DNA of 64,000 nt from JAFARZ01 sp035651595 (GTDB lineage: Bacteria; Actinomycetota; Actinomycetes; Streptosporangiales; Streptosporangiaceae). The stretch's first letter is position 1; the number at the start of each line of letters is the position of its first letter. Under the pieces are notes generated by a model. That model searched no databases. It saw nothing but the letters and a program-made list of their open reading frames with translations, and was not told where the DNA came from. Positions 45,329-55,749 of the stretch are shown here, in pieces. The stretch is from contig DASRFJ010000087.1 in NCBI GenBank assembly GCA_035651595.1, forward strand, positions 21,631-85,630, in the 5' to 3' direction. Made by a program: the position numbers and the translations under genes.

Positions 45329-47175
45329 GAAGTACCGGCGATCTGCGTGATGTCCCGCGCGGCCCCGGTGGACGCCGATGTCGCCATCGCCGCGTACACC
45401 TGGAGTGCCACGCTGACCGCCCGCTGCCGCGACACCGGCCGGTACGACCCGAGCGAAGCCAGCAGCGCAGCACGCCGATCAGAAAGCTCCGCGGCAGGCA
45501 CATCCAGGGACAACGTCCGCCGCGGGATGTCGATGACCACGGTGTCGCCGTTCTCGACCAGCGCGATCGCGCCGCCGGCCGCCGCCTCGGGCGCGACGTG
45601 GCACACCGACAGGCCCGAAGTCCCGCCGGAGAACCGCCCGTCCGTGATCAGCGCGCAGCTGCGGCCAAGCCCTTTGCCCTTGAGGAACGAGGTCGGGTAC
45701 AGCATCTCCTGCATGCCGGGCCCGCCGCGGGGACCCTCGTACCGGATGATCACGACATCTCCGGCCGACACCGCGCCGCCGAGGATCCCGGAGACCGCAT
45801 CGTCCTGGCTCTCGAACACGACCGCGGGCCCGGAGAACTCCCACAGCTCGGACGGCACGCCGGCCGTCTTGATGATCGAGCCGTCCGGCGCCAGGTTCCC
45901 GTACAGCACCGCCAGCCCGCCGTCGGCGGTGTACGCGTGCGGCACGTCCCTGATGCAGCCGGTCTCGGCGTCGGTGTCCAGCGACGACCATGACGAGGAC
46001 TGCGAGTACGGGCGGGTGGTCCGCACCCCGCCCGGCGCGGCGTGGTACAGCGAAACGGCCTCGGCAGAAACCGAAGGCGACCGCAGGTCCCACTGCGACA
46101 GGAACGACGCCAGCGAAGCAGAGTGCACCGTCCGCACACCCTGGTTCAAAATGCCAGCACGGGAAAGCTCGCCGAGGATGGTCGGGATGCCGCCGGCCCG
46201 GTGCACGTCCTCCACGTGATACGAGCTGGACGGCGCGACCTTGCACAGGCACGGCACCCGCCGGGACAGCTCGTCGATCTCCTTGAGCCCGAAGTCCACT
46301 CCGGCCTCGTGCGCGGCCGCCAGCAGGTGCAGGATCGTGTTGGTCGAGCCGCCCATCGCGACGTCGAGCGCCATCGCGTTCTCGAACGCGTCCCGGGTGC
46401 AGATGGACCGCGGCAGCACCGACTCGTCGCCGCCCTCGTAGTACTGCGAGGCCAGCGCGACGACCAGCGCGCCGGCTCGCTCAAACAGCGAACGTCGCGC
46501 GGTATGGGTGGCCAGTACGGTCCCGTTGCCCGGCAGCGCCAGCCCGATCGCCTCGGTGAGGCAGTTCATCGAGTTCGCCGTGAACATGCCCGAACACGAC
46601 CCGCACGTCGGGCACGCGGCTTCCTCCATCGCGAGCAGGTCGTCGTCGGAGACCGACGGGTCCGCTGAGGCGATCATCGGGTCGATCAGGTCGAGCTTGA
46701 CCGCACCGTCAGCGATAGGCTTCCCGGCCTCCATCGGACCGCCGGACACGAACACGGTGGGGATGTTCAGCCGCATTGCGGCGATCAGCATCCCGGGCGT
46801 GATCTTGTCGCAGTTCGAGATGCAGATCATCGCGTCGGCGCAGTGCGCGTTCACCATGTACTCGACCGAGTCGGCGATGAGTTCCCGGCTGGGCAGGGAG
46901 TACAGCATGCCGCCGTGCCCCATCGCGATGCCGTCGTCCACCGCGATCGTGTTGAATTCGCGCGGTATCGCACCGGCCGCGCGCACCGCGTCGGAGACCA
47001 CCTGGCCGACTTCGCGCAGGTGGACGTGCCCGGGGACGAATTCGGTGAAGCTGTTGGCCACGGCGATGATCGGCTTGCCGATGTCCTCGCGGGCTACACC
47101 GGTGGCGCGCAGCAGGGCACGCGCACCCGCCATGTTCCTACCGTGTGTGACCGTTCGAGAGCGGAGCGTAGGCAT
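45325..47175 (-). CDS. ilvD: Dihydroxy-acid dehydratase
   Basis: The 616-residue iron-sulfur enzyme dehydrates 2,3-dihydroxy acids in valine, isoleucine and pantothenate synthesis. The start [26 protein letters not shown] is standard. Cluster and metal ligands appear in [14 protein letters not shown] and [42 protein letters not shown] and the C-terminal [20 protein letters not shown] give the swivelling domain. The length matches long-form enzymes. It lies apart from other ilv genes. Confidence 0.96.
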   Translation of the reverse strand: MPTLRSRTVTHGRNMAGARALLRATGVAREDIGKPIIAVANSFTEFVPGHVHLREVGQVVSDAVRAAGAIPREFNTIAVDDGIAMGHGGMLYSLPSRELIADSVEYMVNAHCADAMICISNCDKITPGMLIAAMRLNIPTVFVSGGPMEAGKPIADGAVKLDLIDPMIASADPSVSDDDLLAMEEAACPTCGSCSGMFTANSMNCLTEAIGLALPGNGTVLATHTARRSLFERAGALVVALASQYYEGGDESVLPRSICTRDAFENAMALDVAMGGSTNTILHLLAAAHEAGVDFGLKEIDELSRRVPCLCKVAPSSSYHVEDVHRAGGIPTILGELSRAGILNQGVRTVHSASLASFLSQWDLRSPSVSAEAVSLYHAAPGGVRTTRPYSQSSSWSSLDTDAETGCIRDVPHAYTADGGLAVLYGNLAPDGSIIKTAGVPSELWEFSGPAVVFESQDDAVSGILGGAVSAGDVVIIRYEGPRGGPGMQEMLYPTSFLKGKGLGRSCALITDGRFSGGTSGLSVCHVAPEAAAGGAIALVENGDTVVIDIPRRTLSLDVPAAELSDRRAALLASLGSYRPVSRQRAVSVALQVYAAMATSASTGAARDITQIAGTS

Positions 47176-47244
47176 CGCCGGATCCCACCTTCACCAGGCT
47201 GGTATTGAGAAAACCCCAGCCTACCGCCCCGGCAATACAAGCAG

Positions 47245-48570
47245 TCAGGACGACGCGAACGGCGACGCGGCCGGCACTCCCGGGTCGTGATCGGGGAACG
47301 CGCGGTGCGCCGCCCGCCAGATCTGCTCGACCTGGGTCGCGTTGAGCGGGCGCGCGTGGTTCTGCTTCGCGTACCGCCGCAGGTAGTAGCGTAGCCGCGC
47401 GCCGCTGAACACGTCCACGTCCCTGATCGTCGCGATGTCCCACGGGATCTTCGGCCCGTACACCGCCATCGCGGGCCGGACGCTCACCATCGCGCCAGGC
47501 AGCCCCGCCAGCAGGCCGGGCTCCGCGTACCTGCTGAGGTATTCGGCGGCCTGGCTGGCCTCCCAGCTGGCGTGCTCCAGCCGCTCCTTCATGCTGAACG
47601 GCCCGTGCCAGAGCTGCCGCGCGTTCTTCGTCCGCACCGGGAGCTGCTTGTCCCAGGCCTCTGAGTCGATGGCGAACACCCCGGCCGGACCGATCACCAG
47701 GTGGTCGATGTGGTCCTCGCTCTGCGGGATCAGCCGGGAGTGCAAAGCCCGGTATCCGGCTTTCTCCAGCTTGACGAGCTGTCGCTGGGTCTGCTTCTGC
47801 GCCTTGCTCATCCGGACGCCGGTGTGCGCGGGCGTCACCGCACGGGACCGGTAGATCGCGTCCGCGATCGCGACGATCACCGCGCACGTCAGCCCGAGCC
47901 GCCAGTCCGCCAGGATCGTGACCAGCACGCCCACCACGACCGCCAGCACCGCGCGCCGCCGCCACGCGCCCATCCGCGTGTCGCCGAACACGTGGTCCAG
48001 TTTGCCGAACCGCCGCCCGATGCCCTCCCGCCGCGACGGGACCTCGGTGACCTCGACGGGCGTGACGACCGGGCCGGCCCCTGGCGCGGGAGCAGCGGGA
48101 GCACCGGGAGCTGAGGGAGAAGAGGGAGCCGCGGCCGCCAGATCGTCCTGACTCGACCCGCCCGGCTCTTCGTCGAGCGAGAACTCGGCGTCCCCGGCCG
48201 GCGCCCAGTCCCAGAACGCCACGTCCCGGTCGCGTCCCTCGTCCCGCTGCGCCGGCTCAGCCCGCTGCGCCGGCTCAGCCCGCTGCGCCGGCTCAGCCCG
48301 CTGTGACGGAATACCGCCCTCCGGCCACGGCATTGGCCCATCTCCAGACTCAGACGAAGAACCAGAAGAGGCGTGAGCGGCGGCGACCACAGGCACCGCC
48401 GGCCCAGCCGGCCCCGGTGCCACAACAGGTCCCGAAGCAGCAGCATTCTCCCGCGGGGTCGCATGCCGCACGGCCGTCACTCCATTTTCCGGCGGTCCCG
48501 GATATTGCCGTTCGGCAATCGTTACCAGCGGAGCTGGCGATTTGCGGTTCCTCAGCTTCGGAAACGCCAT
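47245..48570 (-). CDS. NERD domain-containing membrane protein
   Basis: A 441-residue protein. The N-terminal half is low complexity (Pro/Ala/Ser), including an AEPAQR hexapeptide repeated three times by 18-bp DNA repeats at about 48246-48302. Two hydrophobic stretches (RAVLAVVVGVLVTILADW, LTCAVIVAIADAIY) lie at about 220-260. The C-terminal NERD-like domain reads KLEKAGYRALHSRLIPQSEDHIDHLVIGPAGVFAIDSEAWDKQLPVR, with the D-x-x-V-I-G-P-x-G-x-F core of this nuclease-related fold. Substrate unknown. ATG 48570 is preferred to GTG 48585. Confidence 0.8.
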   Translation of the reverse strand: MAFPKLRNRKSPAPLVTIAERQYPGPPENGVTAVRHATPRENAAASGPVVAPGPAGPAVPVVAAAHASSGSSSESGDGPMPWPEGGIPSQRAEPAQRAEPAQRAEPAQRDEGRDRDVAFWDWAPAGDAEFSLDEEPGGSSQDDLAAAAPSSPSAPGAPAAPAPGAGPVVTPVEVTEVPSRREGIGRRFGKLDHVFGDTRMGAWRRRAVLAVVVGVLVTILADWRLGLTCAVIVAIADAIYRSRAVTPAHTGVRMSKAQKQTQRQLVKLEKAGYRALHSRLIPQSEDHIDHLVIGPAGVFAIDSEAWDKQLPVRTKNARQLWHGPFSMKERLEHASWEASQAAEYLSRYAEPGLLAGLPGAMVSVRPAMAVYGPKIPWDIATIRDVDVFSGARLRYYLRRYAKQNHARPLNATQVEQIWRAAHRAFPDHDPGVPAASPFASS

Positions 48571-48729
48571 CCGGCTCTCACCCACTACCTCAGCGTAACT
48601 GTCCGCGGACTAAGCGCAAAGCACCGTCACTCTAGAAGATTGTCCCCTACAGCTACCGGTTTTATCCATGACATCCATCCCTGAAAGTGGACTAAACGGA
48701 AAGCCGTAACTGGTCTACCATTCGGTAAC

Positions 48730-50154
48730 ATGGCGCAGATTCATGAGCTCAGCATGATAGAGCTGGCAGCGGCTATCCGAGGCCGCCAGATTTCCCCGGT
48801 CGCGGTCACCGAACACTACCTTCGGCGAGCCGAAGAACTTAACGCAAAGGTGGGCGCGTACTACACAATCGCCGCTGAGCTCGCCGCCGACCAGGCGCGC
48901 GCCGCGGAGAAAGCGGTTGCCAGCACGCAGGACGCGGCGCAGCTCCCGCCGCTGACCGGCGTCCCGATACCCATCAAGGACCTCAACATGGTGGCCGGCG
49001 TGCGGCAGACGCTCGGTTCCGAGGCGTTCCGCGACAACGTCCCGCTCGCCGACGACCACGTTGTCACCCAGCTCAGGGATGCCGGTTCGATCATGCTCGG
49101 CAAGACCGCCACGCCCGAGTTCGGCCTGCCGTGCTACACCGAGACGAAGATCGGGCCGCCCGCGCGCACCCCGTGGGACCTCACCAGGTCGGCAGGCGGA
49201 TCCAGCGGCGGCGCCGCGGCGGCGGTGGCGTCCGGCCTGGCTCCTGCCGCGCAGGGCAGCGACGGCGGCGGATCCATCCGCATTCCGTCAAGTGTGTGCG
49301 GCCTGTTCGGCATCAAACCGTCCCGCGGCCGGATCTCCGAAGGCCCGCTCATGCCCGACCTGGTCGGCCTCGGCATCAACGGCCCGATCGCCCGCACCGT
49401 GGCCGACGCCGCGCTGCTGCTCGACGTCATGGCCGGCAACTACCCGGGCGACATGTACACCCAGCCGCCGCTGCCCGCCGGCGAGACCTTCCTCGGCTAC
49501 GCGAAGCGCCCGCCAGCCAGGCTGCGCATCGGCCGGACGCTCCAGCACCCCATCGAGGGCGCCGGGGTGCACGAGGACTGCGTCGCCGCGTACGAGGACG
49601 CCAGCACGCTGCTCACCAGGCTCGGTCACGACGTCGAGGACGTCGCGATCCCGATGGGCCCGGACACGGTCCCGTTCTTCGAGACGATCTGGTATTCCTA
49701 CGCGACGCTTGCCCCGGTCGGGCCGGATCAGGAGGAACTCCTCCTGCCGCTCACCCGGTACCTGCGCGAACGCGGCATGGGCACCAGCGCCCAGGACCTC
49801 ATCTTCGCCCAGGCATATCTCCAGGCGGTCACCCGCGGCTCGCTCGCGGCGCTCACCGGCTACGACGCGATCCTCACCCCGACCCTCGCCACGCCGCCGG
49901 TCCCCGTCGGCTGGTTCGACGAGGTCGACCCGGCCGGCAACTTCGAGCGGCAGAAGCAGTTCACCCCGTTCACCGCGCTGTACAACGTGTCCGGCCAGCC
50001 GGCCGTCAACGTCCCGCTGTACTGGAACGCGGAGGGCCTGCCCATCGGCGTGATGCTGGCCGGCCGCCCCGGCGACGAGGCCACGCTGATCTCGCTGTCT
50101 GCCCAGCTCGAGGACGCGCGGCCATGGAAGGACCGGCACCCGCCGCTGTGGTGA
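48730..50154 (+). CDS. Amidase signature family enzyme
   Basis: The 474-residue hydrolase carries the Ser-cisSer-Lys triad: Lys in TGVPIPIKDLN, cis-Ser and Ser in AGGSSGGAAAAVASGLAPAAQGSDGGGSIRIPSSVCGL. It resembles bacterial amidases that split aryl or aliphatic amides, rather than GatA, because no gatBC genes are near. Its last bases overlap the next gene by 4 bp (GTGA), and that gene encodes another amide hydrolase family member, so a two-enzyme operon is possible. Confidence 0.9.
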   Translation: MAQIHELSMIELAAAIRGRQISPVAVTEHYLRRAEELNAKVGAYYTIAAELAADQARAAEKAVASTQDAAQLPPLTGVPIPIKDLNMVAGVRQTLGSEAFRDNVPLADDHVVTQLRDAGSIMLGKTATPEFGLPCYTETKIGPPARTPWDLTRSAGGSSGGAAAAVASGLAPAAQGSDGGGSIRIPSSVCGLFGIKPSRGRISEGPLMPDLVGLGINGPIARTVADAALLLDVMAGNYPGDMYTQPPLPAGETFLGYAKRPPARLRIGRTLQHPIEGAGVHEDCVAAYEDASTLLTRLGHDVEDVAIPMGPDTVPFFETIWYSYATLAPVGPDQEELLLPLTRYLRERGMGTSAQDLIFAQAYLQAVTRGSLAALTGYDAILTPTLATPPVPVGWFDEVDPAGNFERQKQFTPFTALYNVSGQPAVNVPLYWNAEGLPIGVMLAGRPGDEATLISLSAQLEDARPWKDRHPPLW

Positions 50155-52694
50155 ATTTTTCTCATAACGACATACGCTCCGCCTTCAGGTCACCCTCATC
50201 GCGCGCGAGGCGACGTCGCGTGGTCAACATCGCCGCTGCCGTCGTCGCCTCGGTCGTGGTGCTGGGCCTGCTCGGCTTCGGCTACGGCACGATCCCCGCG
50301 CTCGGCCCCGCGTTGGACCCCGGGCGCGGCGTGTGGACCGCCGACTCCACCGGCAAGCCCGTCGGATCGGAGACGCTGTCGATCCCCGGCCTGCGGCAAC
50401 CGGTCGCGGTCACGTTCACCAAGCGGTACGGCGTCGCGTCGATCGAGGCTTTGACCGAGCATGATCTGTTCGAGGCGCTCGGCTACGTGCACGCGAGGTT
50501 CCGCCTCACCGAGATGGACGAGGAACGGCGCCTGGGGGAGGGGCGCCTCGCGCAGCTGGCCGGCCCGACGGACCTGTCGTCGGACGAGTTCGAGCTCCGC
50601 CTCGGCCTGCTGCGCACCGCGCAGGCCGAATGGACCCGCATGCCGCCGGACAGCGACGTGGCCCAAGCGCTGACCGCCTACGCCCAGGGGGTGAACGACG
50701 ACATCGCGCAGCTGCGCGCCAGCGGCCAATGGCCGGCCACGTTCACGCTGGCCGGCGTGTTTCCGGGTCCGTGGACGCCGGTGGACAGCCTGGTCATCCA
50801 AGGCGAGCTCACCGAGGAGCTGGACTTCACCACCACGCCGCTGGATTACGCGCTGCTCGAGCGTTCGCTCGGCGCCCAGCGCACGATGGACTGGTTCCCG
50901 GTCATCGCCAAAAACGCCCAGACCCCCTACGACCCCGGCCCGTACCAGAACGAAGGCCTGACCCCCCTGGCCCCCGACGCCGCCAGCTCCGTCTCCGCCC
51001 GCGCCCGCACCCCCGCTACGACCTCGTACACTCCGAATGGACAAGAAGCTCAGGCCGCCGGCACACTGCTCACCGAGGTCAGCCACCTGCCGCTTGGCCA
51101 CCTCCACGAATACCCGGACAGCAACGCGTGGGCGGCCAGCGACGGGAACACCGCGCTGCTGGCGGGCGACCCGCACCTGCCGCAGACGCTGCCGTCGGTC
51201 TGGTACGAGGTCGCACTCTCCGCGCCCGGCTACGACGTGGCCGGCGTCAGCGTCCCGGGCCTGCCCGGCATCCTGCTCGGTCACAACCAGCACATCGCGT
51301 GGAGCCTGACCGACGCGCAGAACGAGAGCACCGAGTTCTACACCGAGCGCACCCGCGGCAACAACTACTACTGGAATGGCGCGTGGCACCCGATGACCGT
51401 GGTGCACTACGACATCCCGGTGCGCGGCGAGTCGACGGTGCACCTGACCGTGGACATCACCGTGCACGGCCCGATCATGACCCAGGACGGCCAGACCACC
51501 TCGGTGGACTGGATGGGCAACGTCCCGTCGCCAGATCTCCAGGCGATGTTCGGCGTCAGCAAGGCGACGAACTTCCAGCAGTTCAAGGCCGCGCTGGCCG
51601 GCTGGTACGCGCCGACGCAGAACTTCGTCTTCGCCGACGACAAGGGCAACATCGGCGCGATCTCGGCCGGGTACTGGCCCGAAGTCTCGCCGAAGTGCCA
51701 GCCCTGGCTGCCGATGCCCGGCACCGGCGGCTGCGACGTGACCGGCGTGATCCCGTACGCCGCGGTGCCGCAGGTCTATGACCCGCCGGGCCACGTGCTC
51801 GCCACGGCCAACCAGCGCCAGGTCACCGCCGCGTACCCGTACTACATCGGCACCAGTGCCGACTTCTTCGACCCCGGCTACCGCGCCGCGACCATCTACC
51901 AGGCACTCAACGCCGGCAACCGTGACTTCCCGGCCATCCAGACGAGCCTCACAGACCAGCTGGCGGCCCGGGTGGTGCCGAAGCTGCTGGCCGCCGTGTC
52001 CGGCTCGCCGGACGCCGCCGAAGTCCGGCTGCTCAGCGGCTGGGACGACACGATGACCGAGAACTCCGCCGCGGCCGCGCTGTGGTGGACGTTCTGGTCC
52101 GACTATCTGTCCGACGTGTTCCAGCCGTGGTGGGACGCGGCGAAGGTCCCGGTCGGCAAGGACCATGACGGCCTCGCCGTCGACGTGGCCAACCAGCCGA
52201 GCCTGGACGAGGACCTGGAAGCCTGGACGCTCACCGATCAGTCCGACCCCGCGTTCGACCTGCCCGCCGGCCAGCACCGCACCGCCGCGGACGTGATGCG
52301 CGAGGCGTTCGGCCAGGCGGTGACGCACCTGACCGCGACGCTCGGCGCCGATCCCGCCGCCTGGACCTGGGGCGCGCTGCATACCCGCGAGTTCCCGGCG
52401 CTGTCCGGCGCGGACGGCCTGGGCTACGGACCGCGCGCGGCCAGCGGCGACGCGTTCACCCCGGACGCGGCCGACGGAGATCTGGCCAGCTCGTCCGGCC
52501 CGAGCTGGCGGATGGTCGCCACGCTGTCCGCCTCCGGTGTGTCCGCTACCGGCGTGTATCCCGGCGGCCAGGACGAGAATCCCGCGTCGCCGTGGTACGA
52601 CAACCAGATCCCGCTGTGGTGGGACGGCCAGTACCTGCCCGTACCCGGACCCGGCACCACCGCCGGCCCGCTCACCTGGCGCCTGCATGGCTGA
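50151..52694 (+). CDS. Penicillin acylase family protein
   Basis: An 847-residue Ntn-hydrolase precursor. An N-terminal basic stretch and a membrane helix (RRRRVVNIAAAVVASVVVLGLLGFGYG, about 22-47) act as signal or anchor. The alpha chain (to about 320) has ALTEHDLFEALGYVHARFRLTEMDEERRLGEGRLAQL. Autocleavage is expected before Ser in EYPDSNAWAASDGNTALLAGDPHL, giving the N-terminal catalytic Ser of the beta chain. LPGILLGHNQHIAWSLTDAQNESTEFY is the conserved block. Family members hydrolyse penicillins or acyl-homoserine lactones; the substrate is not determined. GTG start with GTGA overlap. Confidence 0.9.
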   Translation: MNFSHNDIRSAFRSPSSRARRRRVVNIAAAVVASVVVLGLLGFGYGTIPALGPALDPGRGVWTADSTGKPVGSETLSIPGLRQPVAVTFTKRYGVASIEALTEHDLFEALGYVHARFRLTEMDEERRLGEGRLAQLAGPTDLSSDEFELRLGLLRTAQAEWTRMPPDSDVAQALTAYAQGVNDDIAQLRASGQWPATFTLAGVFPGPWTPVDSLVIQGELTEELDFTTTPLDYALLERSLGAQRTMDWFPVIAKNAQTPYDPGPYQNEGLTPLAPDAASSVSARARTPATTSYTPNGQEAQAAGTLLTEVSHLPLGHLHEYPDSNAWAASDGNTALLAGDPHLPQTLPSVWYEVALSAPGYDVAGVSVPGLPGILLGHNQHIAWSLTDAQNESTEFYTERTRGNNYYWNGAWHPMTVVHYDIPVRGESTVHLTVDITVHGPIMTQDGQTTSVDWMGNVPSPDLQAMFGVSKATNFQQFKAALAGWYAPTQNFVFADDKGNIGAISAGYWPEVSPKCQPWLPMPGTGGCDVTGVIPYAAVPQVYDPPGHVLATANQRQVTAAYPYYIGTSADFFDPGYRAATIYQALNAGNRDFPAIQTSLTDQLAARVVPKLLAAVSGSPDAAEVRLLSGWDDTMTENSAAAALWWTFWSDYLSDVFQPWWDAAKVPVGKDHDGLAVDVANQPSLDEDLEAWTLTDQSDPAFDLPAGQHRTAADVMREAFGQAVTHLTATLGADPAAWTWGALHTREFPALSGADGLGYGPRAASGDAFTPDAADGDLASSSGPSWRMVATLSASGVSATGVYPGGQDENPASPWYDNQIPLWWDGQYLPVPGPGTTAGPLTWRLHG

Positions 52695-53268
52695 CCGCAC
52701 GCACCCAGCCGCCGCCCCCGCCAGGCTGGCTCGCGCTGGCCTGGCTCGCGCTGGCCTGGCTCGCGCGGTCCGGCGCCTCGCCAAGCGCGACGTCAAGCGG
52801 CTCGGCAAGCCGGGCGCTTACCGCCTCGGCGACCTGCGCATCCTCGGCGCGTCGCCGCGCCGCCGCCGCCCGCCGCACGAACCGTCCTTCGGCGCCCGCC
52901 GCTCGCGGGCCGGCCTGGTCCGCTGGCTGTCCTCGTACACCGCCGCCGCGGTGCTGCTCGGCCTGGCCGCCTGGCTCGGCCTGTGGTGGCTGCCCTTTGT
53001 CGCCGGCGTGGCGGCGGGCTTGACCCCGTGGCGTGCGCGCACCGCGCTGTCCTGGGCGGCGCTTGCCGTGCTGGCCGGCTGGGGCGCCGCCTTGTGGATC
53101 CCCGCGCTGACCGGCGCCCCCGCCGGTGCCACCGCCCGCGAGGTGGCCGCCCTCGCCGGCCTTCCGCCCTACGCTTTCGTCGCGATCGCCGTCACCCTCC
53201 TGACCGGCGTCCTCCAGGCCGCGGTCGGCCTCTGGCTAACCCGCGCCCTCCGCCCCCGCCCCGTCTAG
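52687..53268 (+). CDS. Small membrane protein with basic N-terminus
   Basis: A 193-residue protein with an Arg/Ala-rich N-terminus holding the triplicate LARAG repeat encoded by 15-bp repeats at about 52728-52772, then four hydrophobic helices (YTAAAVLLGLAAWLGLWWLPFVAGVAAGL, ALSWAALAVLAGWGAALWI, AFVAIAVTLLTGVLQAAVGLWL). No family recognised. Its ATG overlaps the stop of the penicillin acylase gene (ATGGCTGA), consistent with translation coupling. Confidence 0.7.
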   Translation: MADRTHPAAAPARLARAGLARAGLARAVRRLAKRDVKRLGKPGAYRLGDLRILGASPRRRRPPHEPSFGARRSRAGLVRWLSSYTAAAVLLGLAAWLGLWWLPFVAGVAAGLTPWRARTALSWAALAVLAGWGAALWIPALTGAPAGATAREVAALAGLPPYAFVAIAVTLLTGVLQAAVGLWLTRALRPRPV

Positions 53269-53370
53269 ATCGTCTACTGACTATCCGCGTTTTAAGTTGA
53301 ACCGCCGTTATCGAACATGATATCGTAACGATGACAGGAAAATCAAGTCGTCTAGAACGGGCGGTGGTTC

Positions 53371-54951
53371 ATGGAGCACATACAGGAATCTGGGCCAGGG
53401 CAGGACAGCGAGGAGCTAGGCTCCTCGCCGTCTTCGTCTTCGAAGGGGCGGCGCGGCGGCGCGGGCCAGCCGGGTGGGTTCGCCGACGGCAGGCCGGCCG
53501 ACGTGCTGGCGGCCGGGCCTGGGCTAGCCGCGCTGGTGGCCGCTGCGGCCGGAGGCGACGGGGCCGCGCTGGGCTCGCTAGGCGACCAGGAAGTCCTCGG
53601 GGTGGTGGCGGCCGGCGGGCGGATGGCGGCGTGGGCCGCGTGGGTGCAGCTGGCCGGGCTGGCCGAGTTCGCGCGGCGCCGTCCCGGGGTCATGTCCAGC
53701 TCCCGGACGGCCCGCGAGGCAGCCGAGGAGGCGAGCTGGAAGACCGCCGAAACCTGGCCACGGATGATGGACCAGCTAGCCCGCGCGGTCACCATCGCCA
53801 GGCGGCTGCCGCGCACCCTGGAGGCCATGCGCGACGGGCACGTGTCGGACTACAAGGCCCGCATCATCGAGGCGCAGACCGCCGAGCTCTCCGACACCGA
53901 CGTGGCGAAGGCGGACGTGCTGCTGGCGGCGGCTGGGCAAGTGAAGAACCCGGCCGGACTGCGGGACTTCGCCCGCCGGCAGGTCGCCCGGCTCGACCCG
54001 GACGCCGCGACCCGCCGTAAGGAACGCGCCCGCCAGGACGCCTATGTCCGGATCTACCAAGAGGACAGCGGGAACGCGGGCCTGTCCGCGCGGCAGATGC
54101 CGGCCGCGGAGGCGGTGATCGCCTGGGCGAACATCGAGCGGCGTGCCCTGGACCTGCACGCCGCCGGGGCCGAGGGCACCGCCGGGCAGCTCCAGGTCCA
54201 GGCGACGCTGGACTTCCTGCTCGGCCGCGCCGTACCCGGCCAGGGTGCGCACTCAGGCGCGCACGAGGACTCGCACCCGGACGCGGGCGGGAGTGCGTGC
54301 CAGGATACGCAGCCGGCGGCGCGTGGCGGCGGCCGCGGCGGATGGGCGGTGAACCCGGTCCTGCTGGTGCCGTGGGACGCCAGCCTCGGCGCTGCGTCCG
54401 GCCCGGCGGAGCTGCCCGGATTCGGGCTGCTCGACGAGGACGACACCATGGATCTGCTCCGGGCCGCCGCAGACAACCCCGCCAGCCGGTGGTGCATCAC
54501 CGTCCACGGCCAGGACGGTGCCGCCGCGCACGGGTGCGCCACTGGCCGCCGCACCCCGGACGCCATTACCGGCACCGGCACCGCCGCCGGGCTGGCCGCC
54601 CGGCTCGGGGTCACGCTCACCCCGCTCACGAACGGTGCGTGCGAGCACACGCACGCCGAGTCCGGATACACGCCAAGCCGCGCACTGCGGCACCTGATCC
54701 AGGCCAGGAACACCCGGTGCACCGCGCCCGGCTGCGGCCGGCCCGCCGCGGCCTGCGATGTGGACCACACCATTCCCTGGGAGGACGGCGGGGTGACGTG
54801 TGAGTGCAATCTCTCGCCGCTATGTCGCGGGCATCACCAGATCAAGCAAGCTCAGGGGTGGAAACTCGAACAGCCGGAACCGGGCGTCCTGACCTGGGTC
54901 AGCCCAAGCGGCCTCACGAGGACCACCGCACCGACCAGCTACCGGACCTAG
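53371..54951 (+). CDS. HNH endonuclease / DUF222 family protein
   Basis: The 526-residue protein follows the DUF222-HNH architecture abundant in actinobacteria. The DUF222 part (about 90-280) includes ARQDAYVRIYQEDSGNAGLSARQMPAAEAVIAWANIERRAL. The HNH domain near 440-505 is CTAPGCGRPAAACDVDHTIPWEDGGVTCECNLSPLCRGHHQIKQ, with the D-H, N and H-H catalytic and zinc residues intact. Such genes are often present in many copies and may be remnants of or passengers in mobile DNA (13E12-type). An Asp/Gly/Ala-rich linker lies at about 285-325. Confidence 0.88.
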   Translation: MEHIQESGPGQDSEELGSSPSSSSKGRRGGAGQPGGFADGRPADVLAAGPGLAALVAAAAGGDGAALGSLGDQEVLGVVAAGGRMAAWAAWVQLAGLAEFARRRPGVMSSSRTAREAAEEASWKTAETWPRMMDQLARAVTIARRLPRTLEAMRDGHVSDYKARIIEAQTAELSDTDVAKADVLLAAAGQVKNPAGLRDFARRQVARLDPDAATRRKERARQDAYVRIYQEDSGNAGLSARQMPAAEAVIAWANIERRALDLHAAGAEGTAGQLQVQATLDFLLGRAVPGQGAHSGAHEDSHPDAGGSACQDTQPAARGGGRGGWAVNPVLLVPWDASLGAASGPAELPGFGLLDEDDTMDLLRAAADNPASRWCITVHGQDGAAAHGCATGRRTPDAITGTGTAAGLAARLGVTLTPLTNGACEHTHAESGYTPSRALRHLIQARNTRCTAPGCGRPAAACDVDHTIPWEDGGVTCECNLSPLCRGHHQIKQAQGWKLEQPEPGVLTWVSPSGLTRTTAPTSYRT

Positions 54952-54997
54952 CTCGGAACCGTGACAAACGGAGCGGGTTCCCTCATATAGTGCGAAC

Positions 54998-55717
54998 GTG
55001 ACGGTGAGCGCGATTTTGCTGGATGCCGGGGGCGTGCTGCTGTTTCCGCAGCCGGACGTGATGCTGCCGCCGTTGCGCGCGGCGGGCCTGGCTCCGGACC
55101 TGGCCATGCTTGAGCGGGCGCACTACTGGGCGATGTCGGTCCAGGACCGGCCGGACACCCCGGAGCCGCAAACCGACACCTGGTGGCGGTCGTACCTGCT
55201 CGAGTACGTCGGAGCCTGCGGCGCCGCCGACGGGTCGTGCGCGGAACTCGCCAGCGCGATGGCGGGGGAGATCCGAGGGTTCGGCTGGACGCACGTAGCG
55301 CCGCAGGCGCCCGACGGGCTGCGCGCCCTCGCGGCGCTGGGCGCACCGCTTGGCGTGGTGTCCAACTCCGACGGCACCGTCGAAGCCGAACTCCGTCGCC
55401 TCGCGCTCTGCTACGTAGCCGATGGGCAGACGCCTCCGGAGCGCGGCGTCGAGATGGGCGTCGTGCTCGACTCGGCCGTGGTCGGCATCGCCAAGCCCGA
55501 CCCCGGCATCTTCCGCGTCGCGCTCAAGGCCCTGGGCGTTTCCGCCGACGACACGGTGCTGCACATCGGGGACAGCCTGCGGTACGACGTGGCGGGGGCG
55601 CTGGCGGCCGGCATCAGGCCCATTCACCTGGACCCCTACGGATTCTGCCCGGTCCCGGAAGGGCACACGCACATCACGAGCCTGGCCGAGGTCCCCGCTC
55701 TGGTGGTCCAGGAGTAA
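54998..55717 (+). CDS. HAD family hydrolase
   Basis: A 239-residue HAD phosphatase. Motif I is AILLDAGGVLLFP (the family DxxGV variant at the N-terminus), motif II is GVVSNSDG, motif III is the Lys in GIAKPDPGIFRVAL and motif IV is VLHIGDSLRYDVAGALAAGI. The second motif I aspartate is replaced by Gly, as in some HAD-IA members. Likely acts on a small phosphorylated metabolite; substrate unknown. GTG at 54998 fits the motif position. Confidence 0.88.
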   Translation: MTVSAILLDAGGVLLFPQPDVMLPPLRAAGLAPDLAMLERAHYWAMSVQDRPDTPEPQTDTWWRSYLLEYVGACGAADGSCAELASAMAGEIRGFGWTHVAPQAPDGLRALAALGAPLGVVSNSDGTVEAELRRLALCYVADGQTPPERGVEMGVVLDSAVVGIAKPDPGIFRVALKALGVSADDTVLHIGDSLRYDVAGALAAGIRPIHLDPYGFCPVPEGHTHITSLAEVPALVVQE

Positions 55718-55749
55718 TCGGTTCCGCGCCGCCATTAGACTCCAGTCCC

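Noticed and set aside
47138..47270. Small membrane ORF overlapping the ilvD start on the same strand
   Set aside because: No RBS or start codon was convincing, and it overlaps well-supported ilvD codons; treated as chance.
50196..52808. Antisense open frame of 870 codons opposite the penicillin acylase gene
   Set aside because: Same shadow effect; composition is typical of the reverse complement of GC3-rich codons and no family motif is present.
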